DNA from: Mycobacteroides chelonae
Lineage (GTDB): Bacteria; Actinomycetota; Actinomycetes; Mycobacteriales; Mycobacteriaceae
Assembly (NCBI RefSeq): GCF_016767715.1
Contig: NZ_CP050145.1
Location: 3,224,001-3,288,000 of the forward strand
Reading direction: 5' to 3'
DNA: 64,000 nucleotides
Under the pieces are notes generated by a model. It was not told where the DNA came from. It made no database searches and was given only the letters and a program-made list of their open reading frames with translations. The position numbers and the translations under genes were made by a program. How positions within the stretch are numbered: position 1 is the stretch's first letter; every line of letters starts with the position of its first letter. This document shows, in pieces, positions 39,512-48,449 of the stretch.

Positions 39512-40462
39512 ATGAACAAACTCTGGGATGTAGCCATCATCGGTGGCGGTGCCGCGGGCCTGTCGGCCGCCATCACCCTCGCTCGGTCGCGGCGGTCGGT
39601 GGTCGTGATCGACGATCACCACCCGCGCAACGCGCCGGCGGATCGGGTTCACAACTACCTCGGACGCGAGTCGACTCCGCCGTCCGAGCTGTTTGATATC
39701 GGGCGCGGCGAGGCGGCAGAGTACGGCGCGGCCTTCCGCGACGCGCGCGCCACCTCGGTATCCCACGCGGACAACCATTTCAACGTGACGGTGGATTGGC
39801 CAGACGGCACGACCTCAACGGTGCAAGCCCGCCGCGTTCTGGTGGCCACCGGAGTGGTGGATGAACTACCCGATATCGAGGGCCTAGCCGAGCGTTGGGG
39901 CCGTGACGTCCTGCACTGCGCCTACTGCCACGGCTGGGAAGTGCGCGATCGCGCCATCGCCGTGCTCGGCACCGGCCCACTAGCGGTTCACCACGCGCTG
40001 CTCTTCCGCCAGCTCAGCGATAACGTCAGCCTGGTGCGGCACAACGATTTTCCGCTATCACCCGAGGATGCGGCGCAGCTGGCTCGCCGGGACATCGGCG
40101 TGGTGGACGGCCCCGTTGCACGCCTGCGGATCAGCGATGACTCGCTCACCGCGGTAGAGCTGGGAACCGGCGCCGTGCTTCCGTGTGATGCGCTGGTCGT
40201 CGCGACCGTGGTGTCGGCGCGCGTCGACATGTTGGCGCCGGTACGCCTGACGGCGCAGGAAATGCGACTCGAAGACCATCTGTTGGGGACATATCTGCCG
40301 GTCACCAGAGGAGCCACCGCGGCGCCGGGGATCTACGCCGCCGGAAACGTCACCGATATCAAGGCACAGGTCATCACTTCTGCGGCGGCCGGAACCGAGG
40401 TCGCCGCGATCATCAACGCCGACCTCGCGGTCGCCGACGCCCAGGAGCTACAACATGCGTGA
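39512..40462 (+). CDS. Thioredoxin-reductase-like FAD/NADPH oxidoreductase
   Basis: A 316-aa pyridine nucleotide-disulfide oxidoreductase of the small TrxB type. FAD motif GGGAAG (11-16), an ATG motif near 113, CAYC at 136-139 in place of the TrxB CAVC, and an NADPH loop around 148-155 (VLGTGPLAV). The C-terminal GIYAAGNVTD is the second FAD motif. Similar proteins include thiol oxidases of natural product clusters (GliT/HlmI). It forms a unit with the downstream methyltransferase (8-nt overlap) and the divergent XRE-cupin gene. The housekeeping trxB is elsewhere. Confidence 0.85.
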   Translation: MNKLWDVAIIGGGAAGLSAAITLARSRRSVVVIDDHHPRNAPADRVHNYLGRESTPPSELFDIGRGEAAEYGAAFRDARATSVSHADNHFNVTVDWPDGTTSTVQARRVLVATGVVDELPDIEGLAERWGRDVLHCAYCHGWEVRDRAIAVLGTGPLAVHHALLFRQLSDNVSLVRHNDFPLSPEDAAQLARRDIGVVDGPVARLRISDDSLTAVELGTGAVLPCDALVVATVVSARVDMLAPVRLTAQEMRLEDHLLGTYLPVTRGATAAPGIYAAGNVTDIKAQVITSAAAGTEVAAIINADLAVADAQELQHA

Positions 40463-41108
40463 TCACCAGAACCCGCCGTCCGACGAGAAGTCCTGGGATG
40501 AGTTTTACCGGTCGCACGACGCACTATGGAGCGGGAACGCCAATCCACAACTGGTCAATGAGATTTCGTCACTGCCGCCACGAACCGCGCTCGACGCCGG
40601 CTGCGGCGAGGGCGGTGACGCGATCTGGCTGGCCCAGAAGGGCTGGCAGGTCACCGGAATGGATTTCGCGGAGACCGCCCTGCTTCGTGCCGCCGATAAT
40701 GCCACCAGAGCCGACCCCGAGCTCGCCAACAGGATCACCTGGATGCAGGCCGACCTGACAACATGGCAGCCGAATCGGCAATTCGATTTGGTGACCTCGC
40801 ATTTCATGCACCTGCCGACAAAGCTGCGCGAGCCCGTGTTCGCCGCGCTGGCCGCAGCAGTGGCACCGGGGGGCACCTTGCTGATCGTCGGGCACCATCC
40901 GTCGGACATGCACGCGGCGATTGGCCGGCCGGACCTGCCCGACTGGTACTTCACCGCCGAGGACATCGCCGACACGCTCGATCCTGACCTGTGGCGCATC
41001 CTCGTCGCCGAGTCACGCAACCGCACATTTACGCGAGACGATGAGGAGTTCGATATCGCCGATACGGTGCTGCGAGCCCACCGCACCGCTGCCGCAGAAT
41101 TGGTCTAG
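40455..41108 (+). CDS. Class I SAM-dependent methyltransferase
   Basis: A 217-aa Rossmann methyltransferase: motif I LDAGCGEGGDAIWLA (about 46-60), acidic GMDFAET (motif II) and QADLTTW (motif III), resembling the TehB/thiopurine-methyltransferase type. It overlaps the preceding oxidoreductase by 8 nt, so the two are coupled. S-methylation of a thiol produced or kept reduced by the oxidoreductase is a reasonable guess. The stop shares four bases with the convergent LysR stop. Confidence 0.85.
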   Translation: MRDHQNPPSDEKSWDEFYRSHDALWSGNANPQLVNEISSLPPRTALDAGCGEGGDAIWLAQKGWQVTGMDFAETALLRAADNATRADPELANRITWMQADLTTWQPNRQFDLVTSHFMHLPTKLREPVFAALAAAVAPGGTLLIVGHHPSDMHAAIGRPDLPDWYFTAEDIADTLDPDLWRILVAESRNRTFTRDDEEFDIADTVLRAHRTAAAELV

Positions 41109-41971
41109 GCGATCGCCGCGGCGGCGCCCGAAAGCGCCTCGCGTGCAGCCCCTTCCACAGCGGCATACACGTCGGCTTCAAGCCCGCGGCGGCCGACGAC
41201 CGATAGGGTCGCCAGGTTCGCCGCGGGCATGGCCTCGACCGGGGCGATGCCGTCGGGCAGCCACCCGATGATGGGCAGCAGCGCCATTCCCAACCCGGAT
41301 CGCAGGCCCGCGTACAACCCCGATAAGTCCGGTGATTCCCCCACAATCTGGTACTGGCGCCCCAGCGTGTGCAGCGCGCTGAACATGGGCGCACGCAGGG
41401 TGCACGGTTCGGTGAAGGTCACGACCTGCAGGGGCTCAATGGAACTCGCCTTGTAGCCACGCGCCGCAACCCACCGCAGCCGAACGGTGCCCACCGCGTT
41501 GGCCCGATCCAGGCCCGATCCGTCGAGGATGACCGCCAGATCCATGCTCCCCCGGTCCACGGACTCGGCGAGATAAAGGTTGCGATCGAACCGCACCCGC
41601 ACCGACCAATCCGGGAGATGACTGCGCAGCGCAGTGGTGATGCTGGGCAGTATCAAATCCGCACCGTGCTCGGTGACCCCCAGAATCAGCGTGCGTTCTT
41701 GGCCGGCGATCAGATCGTCGACCGCACTGTCATGCGCGGCAAGGATGCGACGAGCGTGCGCCAGCAGCTGCGCACCCTTATCGGTGAACACCACACCGCG
41801 CCCCGAACGCCGGACCACCGGCTCTCCGACCGCAGCCTCCAGCTTGCGCACATGCTGACTGACCGCGGATTGGGTCAGATGCAGCACGGCCGCGGCCCGG
41901 TGGAATCCCCCGCAATCCGCCACTGCGACCAGCGACCGCAGCGGTGCGATATCGAGTGTCGAACTCGCCAT
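41105..41971 (-). CDS. LysR-family transcriptional regulator
   Basis: A 288-aa LysR regulator. The winged helix-turn-helix is at about residues 8-66 (GGFHRAAAVLHLTQSAVSQHVRKLE). The effector domain is about 90-280. It is divergent from an EamA exporter, the classic LysR-target arrangement, with a 156-bp AT-rich gap holding palindromes. It probably activates the exporter in response to an unknown ligand and represses itself. Confidence 0.9.
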   Translation of the reverse strand: MASSTLDIAPLRSLVAVADCGGFHRAAAVLHLTQSAVSQHVRKLEAAVGEPVVRRSGRGVVFTDKGAQLLAHARRILAAHDSAVDDLIAGQERTLILGVTEHGADLILPSITTALRSHLPDWSVRVRFDRNLYLAESVDRGSMDLAVILDGSGLDRANAVGTVRLRWVAARGYKASSIEPLQVVTFTEPCTLRAPMFSALHTLGRQYQIVGESPDLSGLYAGLRSGLGMALLPIIGWLPDGIAPVEAMPAANLATLSVVGRRGLEADVYAAVEGAAREALSGAAAAIA

Positions 41972-41998
41972 ATCGCCACCGTAGTCCGATCACAATTC

Positions 41999-42088
41999 TT
42001 GATCAATGTTTCTCCACGTCGGGTGATCATGAGCTCCACACTGGGTGGGATGTATCAATTGATAACAATTGCTGATTGATTTCGATCA
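41999..42088. promoter_or_regulatory. LysR/EamA divergent promoter with palindromes
   Basis: TTGATCAA at 41999-42006, TATCAATTGATA at 42053-42064 (a perfect 12-bp palindrome) and TGAT-4-ATCA at 42077-42088. All share TGAT/ATCA halves with the T...A symmetry of LysR sites. Confidence 0.55.
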
Positions 42089-42127
42089 GTAATTATCGTT
42101 GGACATCGGTCGTCGAAACCGGCGACC

Positions 42128-43072
42128 ATGGCAGGCATGCAGAAGATGCCGATGTGGTTCGCGTCGATGCTGACATTCCTCTACGCACTGGGCTACCCCG
42201 TTGGCGCGCTCGCGGTGTCCGCCATGACACCCATGCTGGTGTTGGTCGCCCGCTTCACCTTCGCCGGTCTGATCGTCGCCGCCTGGGCCCTACTGGCCAA
42301 GGCGGCCTGGCCGACGGGTCGCAAGCTCGGGCACGTCGTCATTACCGGCCTGCTGATGCAGGCGGTGCAGTTCTGCGCGTTGTACGAAGCCCTCGAACAC
42401 GGCGCGCCCGCCGTCCTCGGCGCGGTCGTCATTTCCATGAATCCTGTTGTCACCGCGGTGCTCGCGGCCCTGTTTCTGGGTGAGCGGCTCAACGGGTGGC
42501 GAGTCCTTGCCCTGGTGCTCGGCATCGTTGCCGTACTGGCCGCCTGCGCCAGCCGGCTGCTCGCGACGGGCGGCGTCGACACGGTGCTGGTGCTGCTCTT
42601 GATCGCGCTGCTCGGCCTGGCCGCGGGGGGCGTGTACCAGCAGCGTTTCTGCGCAGGTGTGGATTTCCGGGTCAACTGCACCATCCAGAACATCGCCGGG
42701 CTGGTGCCCGCCGGCATATTGGCCCTGCTGACGCCCACTGCCGTACATGATCCATGGAAGGCCACCTGGGCCGTGTGCGCCATGGTGGTGTTCAGCGCGG
42801 TACTCGGCATCTCCACGTACGTCCACGCTGTGAGCCGGTTCGGCGCTTCCGCGGTGGCCATGCTGTTCTGCGTCATCCCTGCCGTCGCAGGACTGTTGTC
42901 GTGGGCGATTCTCGGCCAGCGTGTGGATGTCGGCATCGGTATCGGGTTGGTCCTCGGCGCACTGGCCTGCTGGCTGAACGCCCGTGCCAGCAGGCCCGCC
43001 GCGGCTGAGAAGAATCCCGGAATCGAGGTGGCGGCCGCCGCGCCTACCCGTCAGTCGGTGGCAGCCAGCTAG
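42128..43072 (+). CDS. EamA/DMT-superfamily transporter
   Basis: A 314-aa membrane protein with about ten hydrophobic segments arranged as two EamA repeats. The second-half conserved region TYVHAVSRFGASAVAMLFCVIPAVA is typical. A hydrophilic Ala-rich tail follows. Family members export amino acids or other metabolites. Regulated most likely by the divergent LysR. ATG 42128 or the internal ATG 42137 are both possible. Confidence 0.88.
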   Translation: MAGMQKMPMWFASMLTFLYALGYPVGALAVSAMTPMLVLVARFTFAGLIVAAWALLAKAAWPTGRKLGHVVITGLLMQAVQFCALYEALEHGAPAVLGAVVISMNPVVTAVLAALFLGERLNGWRVLALVLGIVAVLAACASRLLATGGVDTVLVLLLIALLGLAAGGVYQQRFCAGVDFRVNCTIQNIAGLVPAGILALLTPTAVHDPWKATWAVCAMVVFSAVLGISTYVHAVSRFGASAVAMLFCVIPAVAGLLSWAILGQRVDVGIGIGLVLGALACWLNARASRPAAAEKNPGIEVAAAAPTRQSVAAS

Positions 43073-43081
43073 CCTGGCTGC

Positions 43082-43786
43082 ATGCGTGCCCTGTTACACG
43101 GTGGTCTGATCATGCTGGGAGCGACGCTCCTGGTCGCAGGATGCTCGAAGGGAGCCTCGGTCTCCCCGACCACTCCCTCATCGAGCACATCAGCGTCAAG
43201 CAGCACCACAAGCAAGGCCCCCACCACGACCACCACGACGACTCCCATCGAATTGCCGGAACCCGTCGCCGGTACGCCATATGACGCTGTGGCGCAGTGG
43301 ATTTCCAAGGGAGCGCCGGTAAATGCCACCAACTTTCACTCGGCGACCAGCCAGGATGGCCAGAAGACCGATCTCGGGGAGAATGTCGCGTTCAAGACTC
43401 CCTCAGGCAAGACGCGATGCATGACGAGCAACATCGAGCCCGGCACACTGTCCTGCCTGGTCAACCTGACGAATCCGCCAAAGCGGCCCGCCGGTACCGA
43501 GGGCAACTGGGTCGGCGGATGGACAGATTTCAATGGCCAGCAGGTCACCGTGGGCGGGCTCCATGGCGACCCAGGCCCCTTCCAAAGCGGCGACGGAAAC
43601 CCACTCGACTACGGCGGCCGCCTGACGTTCGGGGATTTCGCTTGCCGCAGTGAGACTTCCGGATTGTTCTGTGCGAACACCAAAACCAAGTCCGCGATTC
43701 GGGTCAGTGACGCCGGGATCGAGCCCTTCGGTTGCCTGAAGGAGACCACCCCATCCGACGGCAGCGGCCGGGAATTCAGCTGCTAG
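43082..43786 (+). CDS. Putative lipoprotein with Ser/Thr-rich linker
   Basis: A 234-aa protein with signal peptide and lipobox VAGC (Cys21), then a low-complexity Ser/Thr/Pro linker (about 26-58) of the kind that is O-mannosylated in mycobacteria. A Cys-containing domain follows (about 60-234, six Cys, three likely disulfides). I do not recognise the domain. Nine bases after the EamA gene, so possibly co-transcribed. It converges with the ASCH gene in a shared CTAG. Confidence 0.75.
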   Translation: MRALLHGGLIMLGATLLVAGCSKGASVSPTTPSSSTSASSSTTSKAPTTTTTTTPIELPEPVAGTPYDAVAQWISKGAPVNATNFHSATSQDGQKTDLGENVAFKTPSGKTRCMTSNIEPGTLSCLVNLTNPPKRPAGTEGNWVGGWTDFNGQQVTVGGLHGDPGPFQSGDGNPLDYGGRLTFGDFACRSETSGLFCANTKTKSAIRVSDAGIEPFGCLKETTPSDGSGREFSC

Positions 43787-44397
43787 CTCAGCGCCCGGGC
43801 CAGATACACCTCACCGCGCGGTGAGAGCCGATAGCCCACCGGCAGGCTCAGGGTCAGACCAAGGTTCTTGAGCTTGCGCACGTGCACCTTGAACGTCGCC
43901 AAATCGGGCCAGCGGGAGCAAGATTCGAGGTCTTTGGCACGTACCTGCGGGCGCTTGGCGATCTCTCGCAGCACCTCGCGAGTCCACGGCCCCGGCGTGG
44001 CGCTGCGGTCCATCCGATCCAATCGCGCGTCGATATCGGCGATGTCGGCATCCGTGAGCGCTACCGCAGAGGCCAGCTCCGCGCGCGGATCGACCATCGC
44101 TATCTTTCGAAACGCCAAGCGGTACAAAGGATCGTTACCGCTCGCGCCGACATCGCTTCGCGCTGCCGCGGCTGAGGGATAACCGGCTAGTAGCGCGTCG
44201 GCATCGCCGATGTCGCGCGCCGTGATCTCATCGACAGCATCGACCTCGATGAAATCGAACTCGGTCATGGAACGGATGCGATCCGAGCCGACGCGGTAAC
44301 GACCACCGATCTTCACCTGGGGGCGCTTCCAGCGGCGGTAAGCCACCGAGATGGTGCCATCGTGAATTCCGGCCCGCAGCCTGGGCTCGAACAGCAT
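43783..44397 (-). CDS. ASCH-domain protein
   Basis: A 204-aa protein. The N-terminal ~85 residues fit an ASCH/PUA-like fold: GTISVAYRRWKRPQVKIGGRYRV then a FIEVDAVDEI strand, predicted RNA- or nucleotide-binding. The C-terminal half is helical with a winged-helix-like segment (TFKVHVRKLKNLGLTLSLPVGYRLSPRG). The ATG at 44397 is coupled to the upstream dienelactone hydrolase stop (TAATG). Function unknown. A translation- or transcription-linked role is suggested by the domains only. Confidence 0.75.
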   Translation of the reverse strand: MLFEPRLRAGIHDGTISVAYRRWKRPQVKIGGRYRVGSDRIRSMTEFDFIEVDAVDEITARDIGDADALLAGYPSAAAARSDVGASGNDPLYRLAFRKIAMVDPRAELASAVALTDADIADIDARLDRMDRSATPGPWTREVLREIAKRPQVRAKDLESCSRWPDLATFKVHVRKLKNLGLTLSLPVGYRLSPRGEVYLARALS

Positions 44398-45134
44398 TAA
44401 ACCCCCAGGTGTGAGCCGTAGAGCTCGGCGAGGGCTTGCCAATGCCGCGCGGCCGTCGCCTCGTCGTAGGTGGCGTTGTCCGTGACCGCGAACCCGTGCC
44501 GGGCGGGGTATGTCTCGATGGTGTGTCGCACCCCGGCATCGGTCAGCACCTGCGCCAGGAGCTGCTCCTGCTCGGGCGGAAAGGAGGCGTCTTGCTCTGC
44601 GGCGGCAACCAGCACGGCACCGGTGATCCGGTCGGCGAGGTGATGCGGACTATTCGGGTCGTCGGCCTTGGCCAGGTTGCCACCGTGGAATGACGCGGCG
44701 GCGCCCACCCGGGGAGCGTGAGTCGCCGCTACCCGCAACGAGATCCGCCCTCCCATGCAGTATCCGGTCAGACCTACCGTGTCGCCCGTGACCTCGACCT
44801 GCTGGCCGAGGAAATCCAGAAAGGCCCCCGCGTCGGCGTCGATGCGCTCGGGGGTGAGGGTGGCCATGGTCGCGAAGAGACGACCACGCTCCTGCGGGTC
44901 ACCGAACGCGGTCGCCAGATCGAAAGGTTCCCAATCGCCTTCGCGGTAGTAGACGTCGGGCACCAATGCGACGTATCCCAGCGTCGCGAGGCGGTCTCCC
45001 ATCTCGCGCATGACCTCGCGGGCACCGCCGGCGTCGGGGTAGAGGATGACAGCGGGGCCGGGCTGGTCCGGCAGGTGCAGAGTGCCCGGGCATTGCCCGT
45101 CGGCTGTCGGGATCTGAACGTCGCGACGAGACAT
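44397..45134 (-). CDS. Dienelactone hydrolase family protein
   Basis: A 245-aa alpha/beta hydrolase with a Cys nucleophile in GYCMGGR (Cys126), Asp in EQDASFP and His in ARHGFAV: the C-D-H triad of dienelactone hydrolases. Substrates of mycobacterial members are mostly unknown. ATG 45134 is chosen; eight further codons to 45158 lack support. It is coupled to the ASCH gene. Confidence 0.88.
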   Translation of the reverse strand: MSRRDVQIPTADGQCPGTLHLPDQPGPAVILYPDAGGAREVMREMGDRLATLGYVALVPDVYYREGDWEPFDLATAFGDPQERGRLFATMATLTPERIDADAGAFLDFLGQQVEVTGDTVGLTGYCMGGRISLRVAATHAPRVGAAASFHGGNLAKADDPNSPHHLADRITGAVLVAAAEQDASFPPEQEQLLAQVLTDAGVRHTIETYPARHGFAVTDNATYDEATAARHWQALAELYGSHLGV

Positions 45135-45222
45135 ATGTCCATCAAACCAGCCACCCATGCGGGTAGCTACTGCACTGGTATCTTGAGCCTCATTGATCCG
45201 TCAATGACCAGGGGGAAATCTG

Positions 45223-46041
45223 ATGGCCGTCACCAGCACGCTGTCGACATCGTGGCAAATCTTCAAGACATCCGCGAAGGTGCTGAGCTCACGTAAGGAG
45301 CTCGTCGTCTTCCCGATTTTGTCCGGGCTCACCGCGTTGCTTGTGCTCATCGGAATGGTGACCCTCGGCGTCCTGCTACTGCCCGCGACGACCGGAGATT
45401 CGGTGCCGCCGCTCTTTTACCCGGTCTTCGCCGTCGGGTACTTCGTGCTGATGTACGTCGCGACGTTCTGGCAGGCGGCGCTCATCTCACAGGCGAACAT
45501 CGCACTAGAGGGCGGAGACCCGAGCGTCGCCGGGGGAATCTCGGCAGCAGCCCAGCGCGGCGGACGTCTGCTCCCCTGGGTTCTTATCACCGGTGTCGTC
45601 TCCTGGATCATCAGCGCCATCGAGGAGCGGGTGCCGTTCGTCGGACGATTGCTGGACGTCGCCTGGCGCGTGGTGTCCTTCCAGGTGCTGCCCACGATCG
45701 TGCTGCAGAATCTCGGCGCGATCGACGCCGTCAAGAAGACCAAGGAAACGCTCAAGAACGCCTGGGGCCAGAACGTCGTCGGCGTCGTGGGCCTGAACTT
45801 TTTCACCGCAATGTTGACGCTGCCCGGGGCCGGGTTGATCTATCTGGGAGTCGCCGCGAACGCCACCGCTGTGACGGGCGTGCTCGCGGCACTCGGCGCG
45901 CTGTGGATCCTGGCGGGCTCCATCATCGGAGCCGCACTCACCGGGATCTTTCAGACCGCCCTGTACCGGTTCACGGTTGATGGCCATGTGCCGGGACCGT
46001 TCGCCGGAGTAGACCTGCGCCAGGCGCTCAAGACCAGGTAG
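45223..46041 (+). CDS. DUF6159 multi-pass membrane protein, copy 1
   Basis: A 272-aa protein with about six hydrophobic segments, start preceded by AGGGGGAA. Conserved segments shared with the next gene are STSWQIFKTS at the N-terminus, FWQAALISQA, the PWVLI-VSWII region, VSFQVLPTIVLQN and GIFQTALYR at the end. It belongs to a family of bacterial membrane proteins without assigned function. Tandem duplication with the next gene is evident. It may act in membrane stress or form a complex with its paralogue (inference). Confidence 0.8.
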   Translation: MAVTSTLSTSWQIFKTSAKVLSSRKELVVFPILSGLTALLVLIGMVTLGVLLLPATTGDSVPPLFYPVFAVGYFVLMYVATFWQAALISQANIALEGGDPSVAGGISAAAQRGGRLLPWVLITGVVSWIISAIEERVPFVGRLLDVAWRVVSFQVLPTIVLQNLGAIDAVKKTKETLKNAWGQNVVGVVGLNFFTAMLTLPGAGLIYLGVAANATAVTGVLAALGALWILAGSIIGAALTGIFQTALYRFTVDGHVPGPFAGVDLRQALKTR

Positions 46042-46116
46042 ACGCCCTCCACGCCATCCTGGATTCAGGTGGTACCTGTCACTCTTCCTCACACCTCAGT
46101 TGTCACACTGGTAACT

Positions 46117-46139
46117 TGTGTAACAAGAGTTGTTACACA
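46117..46139. promoter_or_regulatory. Perfect 8-bp inverted repeat upstream of DUF6159 copy 2
   Basis: TGTGTAAC and GTTACACA flank seven bases, ending 12 bp before the GTG start at 46152. The centre-to-centre spacing of about 15 bp suits a dimeric repressor. As RNA it would form a hairpin before the Shine-Dalgarno AGGGGA. Confidence 0.6.
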
Positions 46140-46151
46140 TCAGGGGACTCG

Positions 46152-46949
46152 GTGGCTTCTTCCAACGCACTGCCGACATCGTGGGACATTTTCAAGACAT
46201 CGATACGCCTCCTGCGCCGTCACAGGACGCTCGCGCTCTTCCCCGTCGCTGCCGGCATCTCTGCGGCGCTGTTCATCGTGATCTTGATAACCCTGGGACT
46301 TCTCTTGCCGCCGGGCATCGACAAGACTGCGCCACAGTTCATCCGTGCCGCGCTGACCGTCGACTACCTCATCCTGTGGTACCTCGTGATGTTCTGGCTC
46401 ACGGCCCTCATAACACAGGCGGACGCCGCACTGGAGGGTCGAAAGCCGATCTTCGCCAACGGTTTCCGGACAGCAGCCCGCTACCGCTGGCGGCTAGTCC
46501 CCTGGGTTCTCATCGATGCGGCCGTCACCTGGGGCATTGGTGTCATCGACGAGAATCTCCTGTATGTCGGGAGCCTCGTGCACGTTCTCTTCATCGGACG
46601 TTTTCTCGACCTCGTCTGGCGCGCAGTCTCATTCCAGGTGCTTCCGGCAATCGTCCTGCACGACGCACGCACCACGGATGCCATCAAGGCCTCCAAGAGC
46701 GTCCTCCGGCGCGTGCTGACCAAAAATGTCCTTGCCCAGGTGGGTCTTCGCATCTTCACCCTGGTGCTGGTACTGCCAGGTGCGGCTTTGCTTTTCGCCG
46801 CCGCCACGGTGGGCCAAGGAGTGCTCGCGGGCCTGCTCGGACTGTGCGGTGGTCTCTGGATCGCGGCCGCAGTCTTGACCGCCGTGACCGTCAGCGGGAT
46901 TTATCAAACGGTGCTGTACCGAAGCGCAGCCGCGTCAAACACAACCTAG
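46152..46949 (+). CDS. DUF6159 multi-pass membrane protein, copy 2
   Basis: A 265-aa paralogue of the preceding gene, same segment order (LPTSWDIFKTS, FWLTALITQA, VPWVLID, VSFQVLPAIVLHD, GIYQTVLYR). GTG 46152 is chosen because AGGGGA lies just upstream and the N-terminus then aligns with copy 1; the open frame from 46116 begins inside the inverted repeat. A 110-bp gap with its own operator-like repeat suggests separate control from copy 1. The stop shares CTAG with cdsA. Confidence 0.8.
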   Translation: MASSNALPTSWDIFKTSIRLLRRHRTLALFPVAAGISAALFIVILITLGLLLPPGIDKTAPQFIRAALTVDYLILWYLVMFWLTALITQADAALEGRKPIFANGFRTAARYRWRLVPWVLIDAAVTWGIGVIDENLLYVGSLVHVLFIGRFLDLVWRAVSFQVLPAIVLHDARTTDAIKASKSVLRRVLTKNVLAQVGLRIFTLVLVLPGAALLFAAATVGQGVLAGLLGLCGGLWIAAAVLTAVTVSGIYQTVLYRSAAASNTT

Positions 46950-47833
46950 ATAAAGAGCGTCAACACGATCCAGGTGGCCACCGCGGAAGGCAGCAACGAG
47001 TCCAGACGGTCCATGATGCCGCCGTGTCCGGGCAGCAGCGTGCCCATGTCCTTGATGCCCAAGTCGCGCTTGACCTGCGACTCGACCAAGTCGCCGAGGG
47101 TTCCCGTGATGACGAGCATGATGCCCAGTGCCACACCGACAAAGGGATGGTGACCCAGCAGGAAGGTCACCGCCAGGGTCGATGCGGTCGTGCCCACCAG
47201 GAGCGAGCCGGCCAAGCCCTCCCAGGATTTCTTGGGACTGATTGCGGGTGCCATCGGATGCTTACCGAACAGCACACCGGCCGCATACCCTCCGATGTCG
47301 GAGAAGGTGACCCCGAGCATGAGGCAGAAGACCTGCTCAGCGCCATTTTCCGGATAGACCAGAAGCGCGCCGAAGGATGCGAACAGCGGGATCCACGCGG
47401 CGACGAACACCGTGATGGCGACATCGCGCAGATAGTTCACCGGCTGCTGGTTCAACCCGTGCCCGACCAGGCGCCAGATCATGCAGACCACGACGGTAGC
47501 GCCAAACGCACCCAACGCTCCGGCGGTCCCCCACGGCCAGGTCAGCCAGATCATGGCCTGCCCACCAACGAAGAGCGGGATGAATGGCACCGAGATGTCG
47601 GCCTGGCGCAGCCGCTTGGTCACCTCCCACATCGCGATGCCGAGGAAGACCGAGATGATGCCGACCCAGATCTCCTTCTGGTACAGCAGCGAGAAAATGA
47701 TCATGGCGGCGAGAACAGCGCCGACGCCGATGGCCGCCGGCAAATTGCGTCCGGCCCGGGACTTCGTCCCCGAAGGGGGCGCAGGGCTGTTGCCGGGGGC
47801 CGGAGCCGCGTCGGTATCTCCCATGGTCGTCAT
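46946..47833 (-). CDS. cdsA: Phosphatidate cytidylyltransferase CdsA
   Basis: A 295-aa CDP-diacylglycerol synthase, supplying precursors of PI, PE and cardiolipin. It has a Pro-rich cytosolic N-terminus, about eight membrane helices and the family signature TLGDLVESQVKRDLGIKDMG continuing to PGHGGIMDRLDS at the end. It starts 11 nt after frr. An internal ATG at 47824 is an alternative. Order cdsA-frr-pyrH is as in M. tuberculosis. Confidence 0.95.
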   Translation of the reverse strand: MTTMGDTDAAPAPGNSPAPPSGTKSRAGRNLPAAIGVGAVLAAMIIFSLLYQKEIWVGIISVFLGIAMWEVTKRLRQADISVPFIPLFVGGQAMIWLTWPWGTAGALGAFGATVVVCMIWRLVGHGLNQQPVNYLRDVAITVFVAAWIPLFASFGALLVYPENGAEQVFCLMLGVTFSDIGGYAAGVLFGKHPMAPAISPKKSWEGLAGSLLVGTTASTLAVTFLLGHHPFVGVALGIMLVITGTLGDLVESQVKRDLGIKDMGTLLPGHGGIMDRLDSLLPSAVATWIVLTLFI

Positions 47834-47844
47834 TACCGGGGGCC

Positions 47845-48402
47845 CTAGACCTCCAGTAACTCGCCTTCTTTGTGCTTCACCAACTCATCGATCTGAGTCA
47901 CGTACTGGGAGGTGGTCTTGTCCAGATCCTTTTCCGCGCGGCCCACTTCGTCCTCGCCGGCCTCGCCGTCCTTCTTGATCCGGTTCAGTTCGTCATTGGC
48001 CTTACGCCGGATGTTGCGCAGGGTCACCTTGGCGTCCTCGCCCTTGCCCTTGGCCTGCTTGACGAGCTCGCGACGACGTTCCTCGGTGAGCTGCGGAATG
48101 GCAACGCGAATGATGCTGCCGTCGTTGCTCGGGTTCAGGCCCAGGTCCGAGTTGCGGATCGCCTCCTCGATGGCCTTGAGCTGATTGGCCTCGTACGGCT
48201 TGATGACCACCAGGCGGGCCTCGGGCACGTTGATGCCGGCGATCTGCGTGATGGGGGTGATGGTGCCGTAGTAGTCGATGACAACCCGCTGAAACATTCC
48301 AGGGTTGGCACGGCCCGTGCGAATCGTCGCGAAGTCATCGCGGGCGACCGACACGGCCTTTTCCATCTTCTCCTCGGCGTCGAGAAGAACCTCGTCAATC
48401 AC
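47845..48402 (-). CDS. frr: Ribosome recycling factor
   Basis: A 185-aa protein with the three-helix bundle plus central beta domain of RRF: early [14 protein letters not shown], domain [22 protein letters not shown] and C-terminal helix to LLEV. With EF-G it splits post-termination ribosomes. Between pyrH (45-nt gap) and cdsA. Confidence 0.97.
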   Translation of the reverse strand: MIDEVLLDAEEKMEKAVSVARDDFATIRTGRANPGMFQRVVIDYYGTITPITQIAGINVPEARLVVIKPYEANQLKAIEEAIRNSDLGLNPSNDGSIIRVAIPQLTEERRRELVKQAKGKGEDAKVTLRNIRRKANDELNRIKKDGEAGEDEVGRAEKDLDKTTSQYVTQIDELVKHKEGELLEV

Positions 48403-48428
48403 GATTGATCTCCCATCGGGTCTGATGA

Positions 48429-48449
48429 TCTTCGCGCAAGCGGCTCATC
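48429..48449. repeat. Dispersed 21-nt repeat, copy B
   Basis: Reverse complement of copy A at 25174-25194, here spanning the pyrH stop and the pyrH-frr gap, 27 nt before the frr start codon. Confidence 0.7.
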
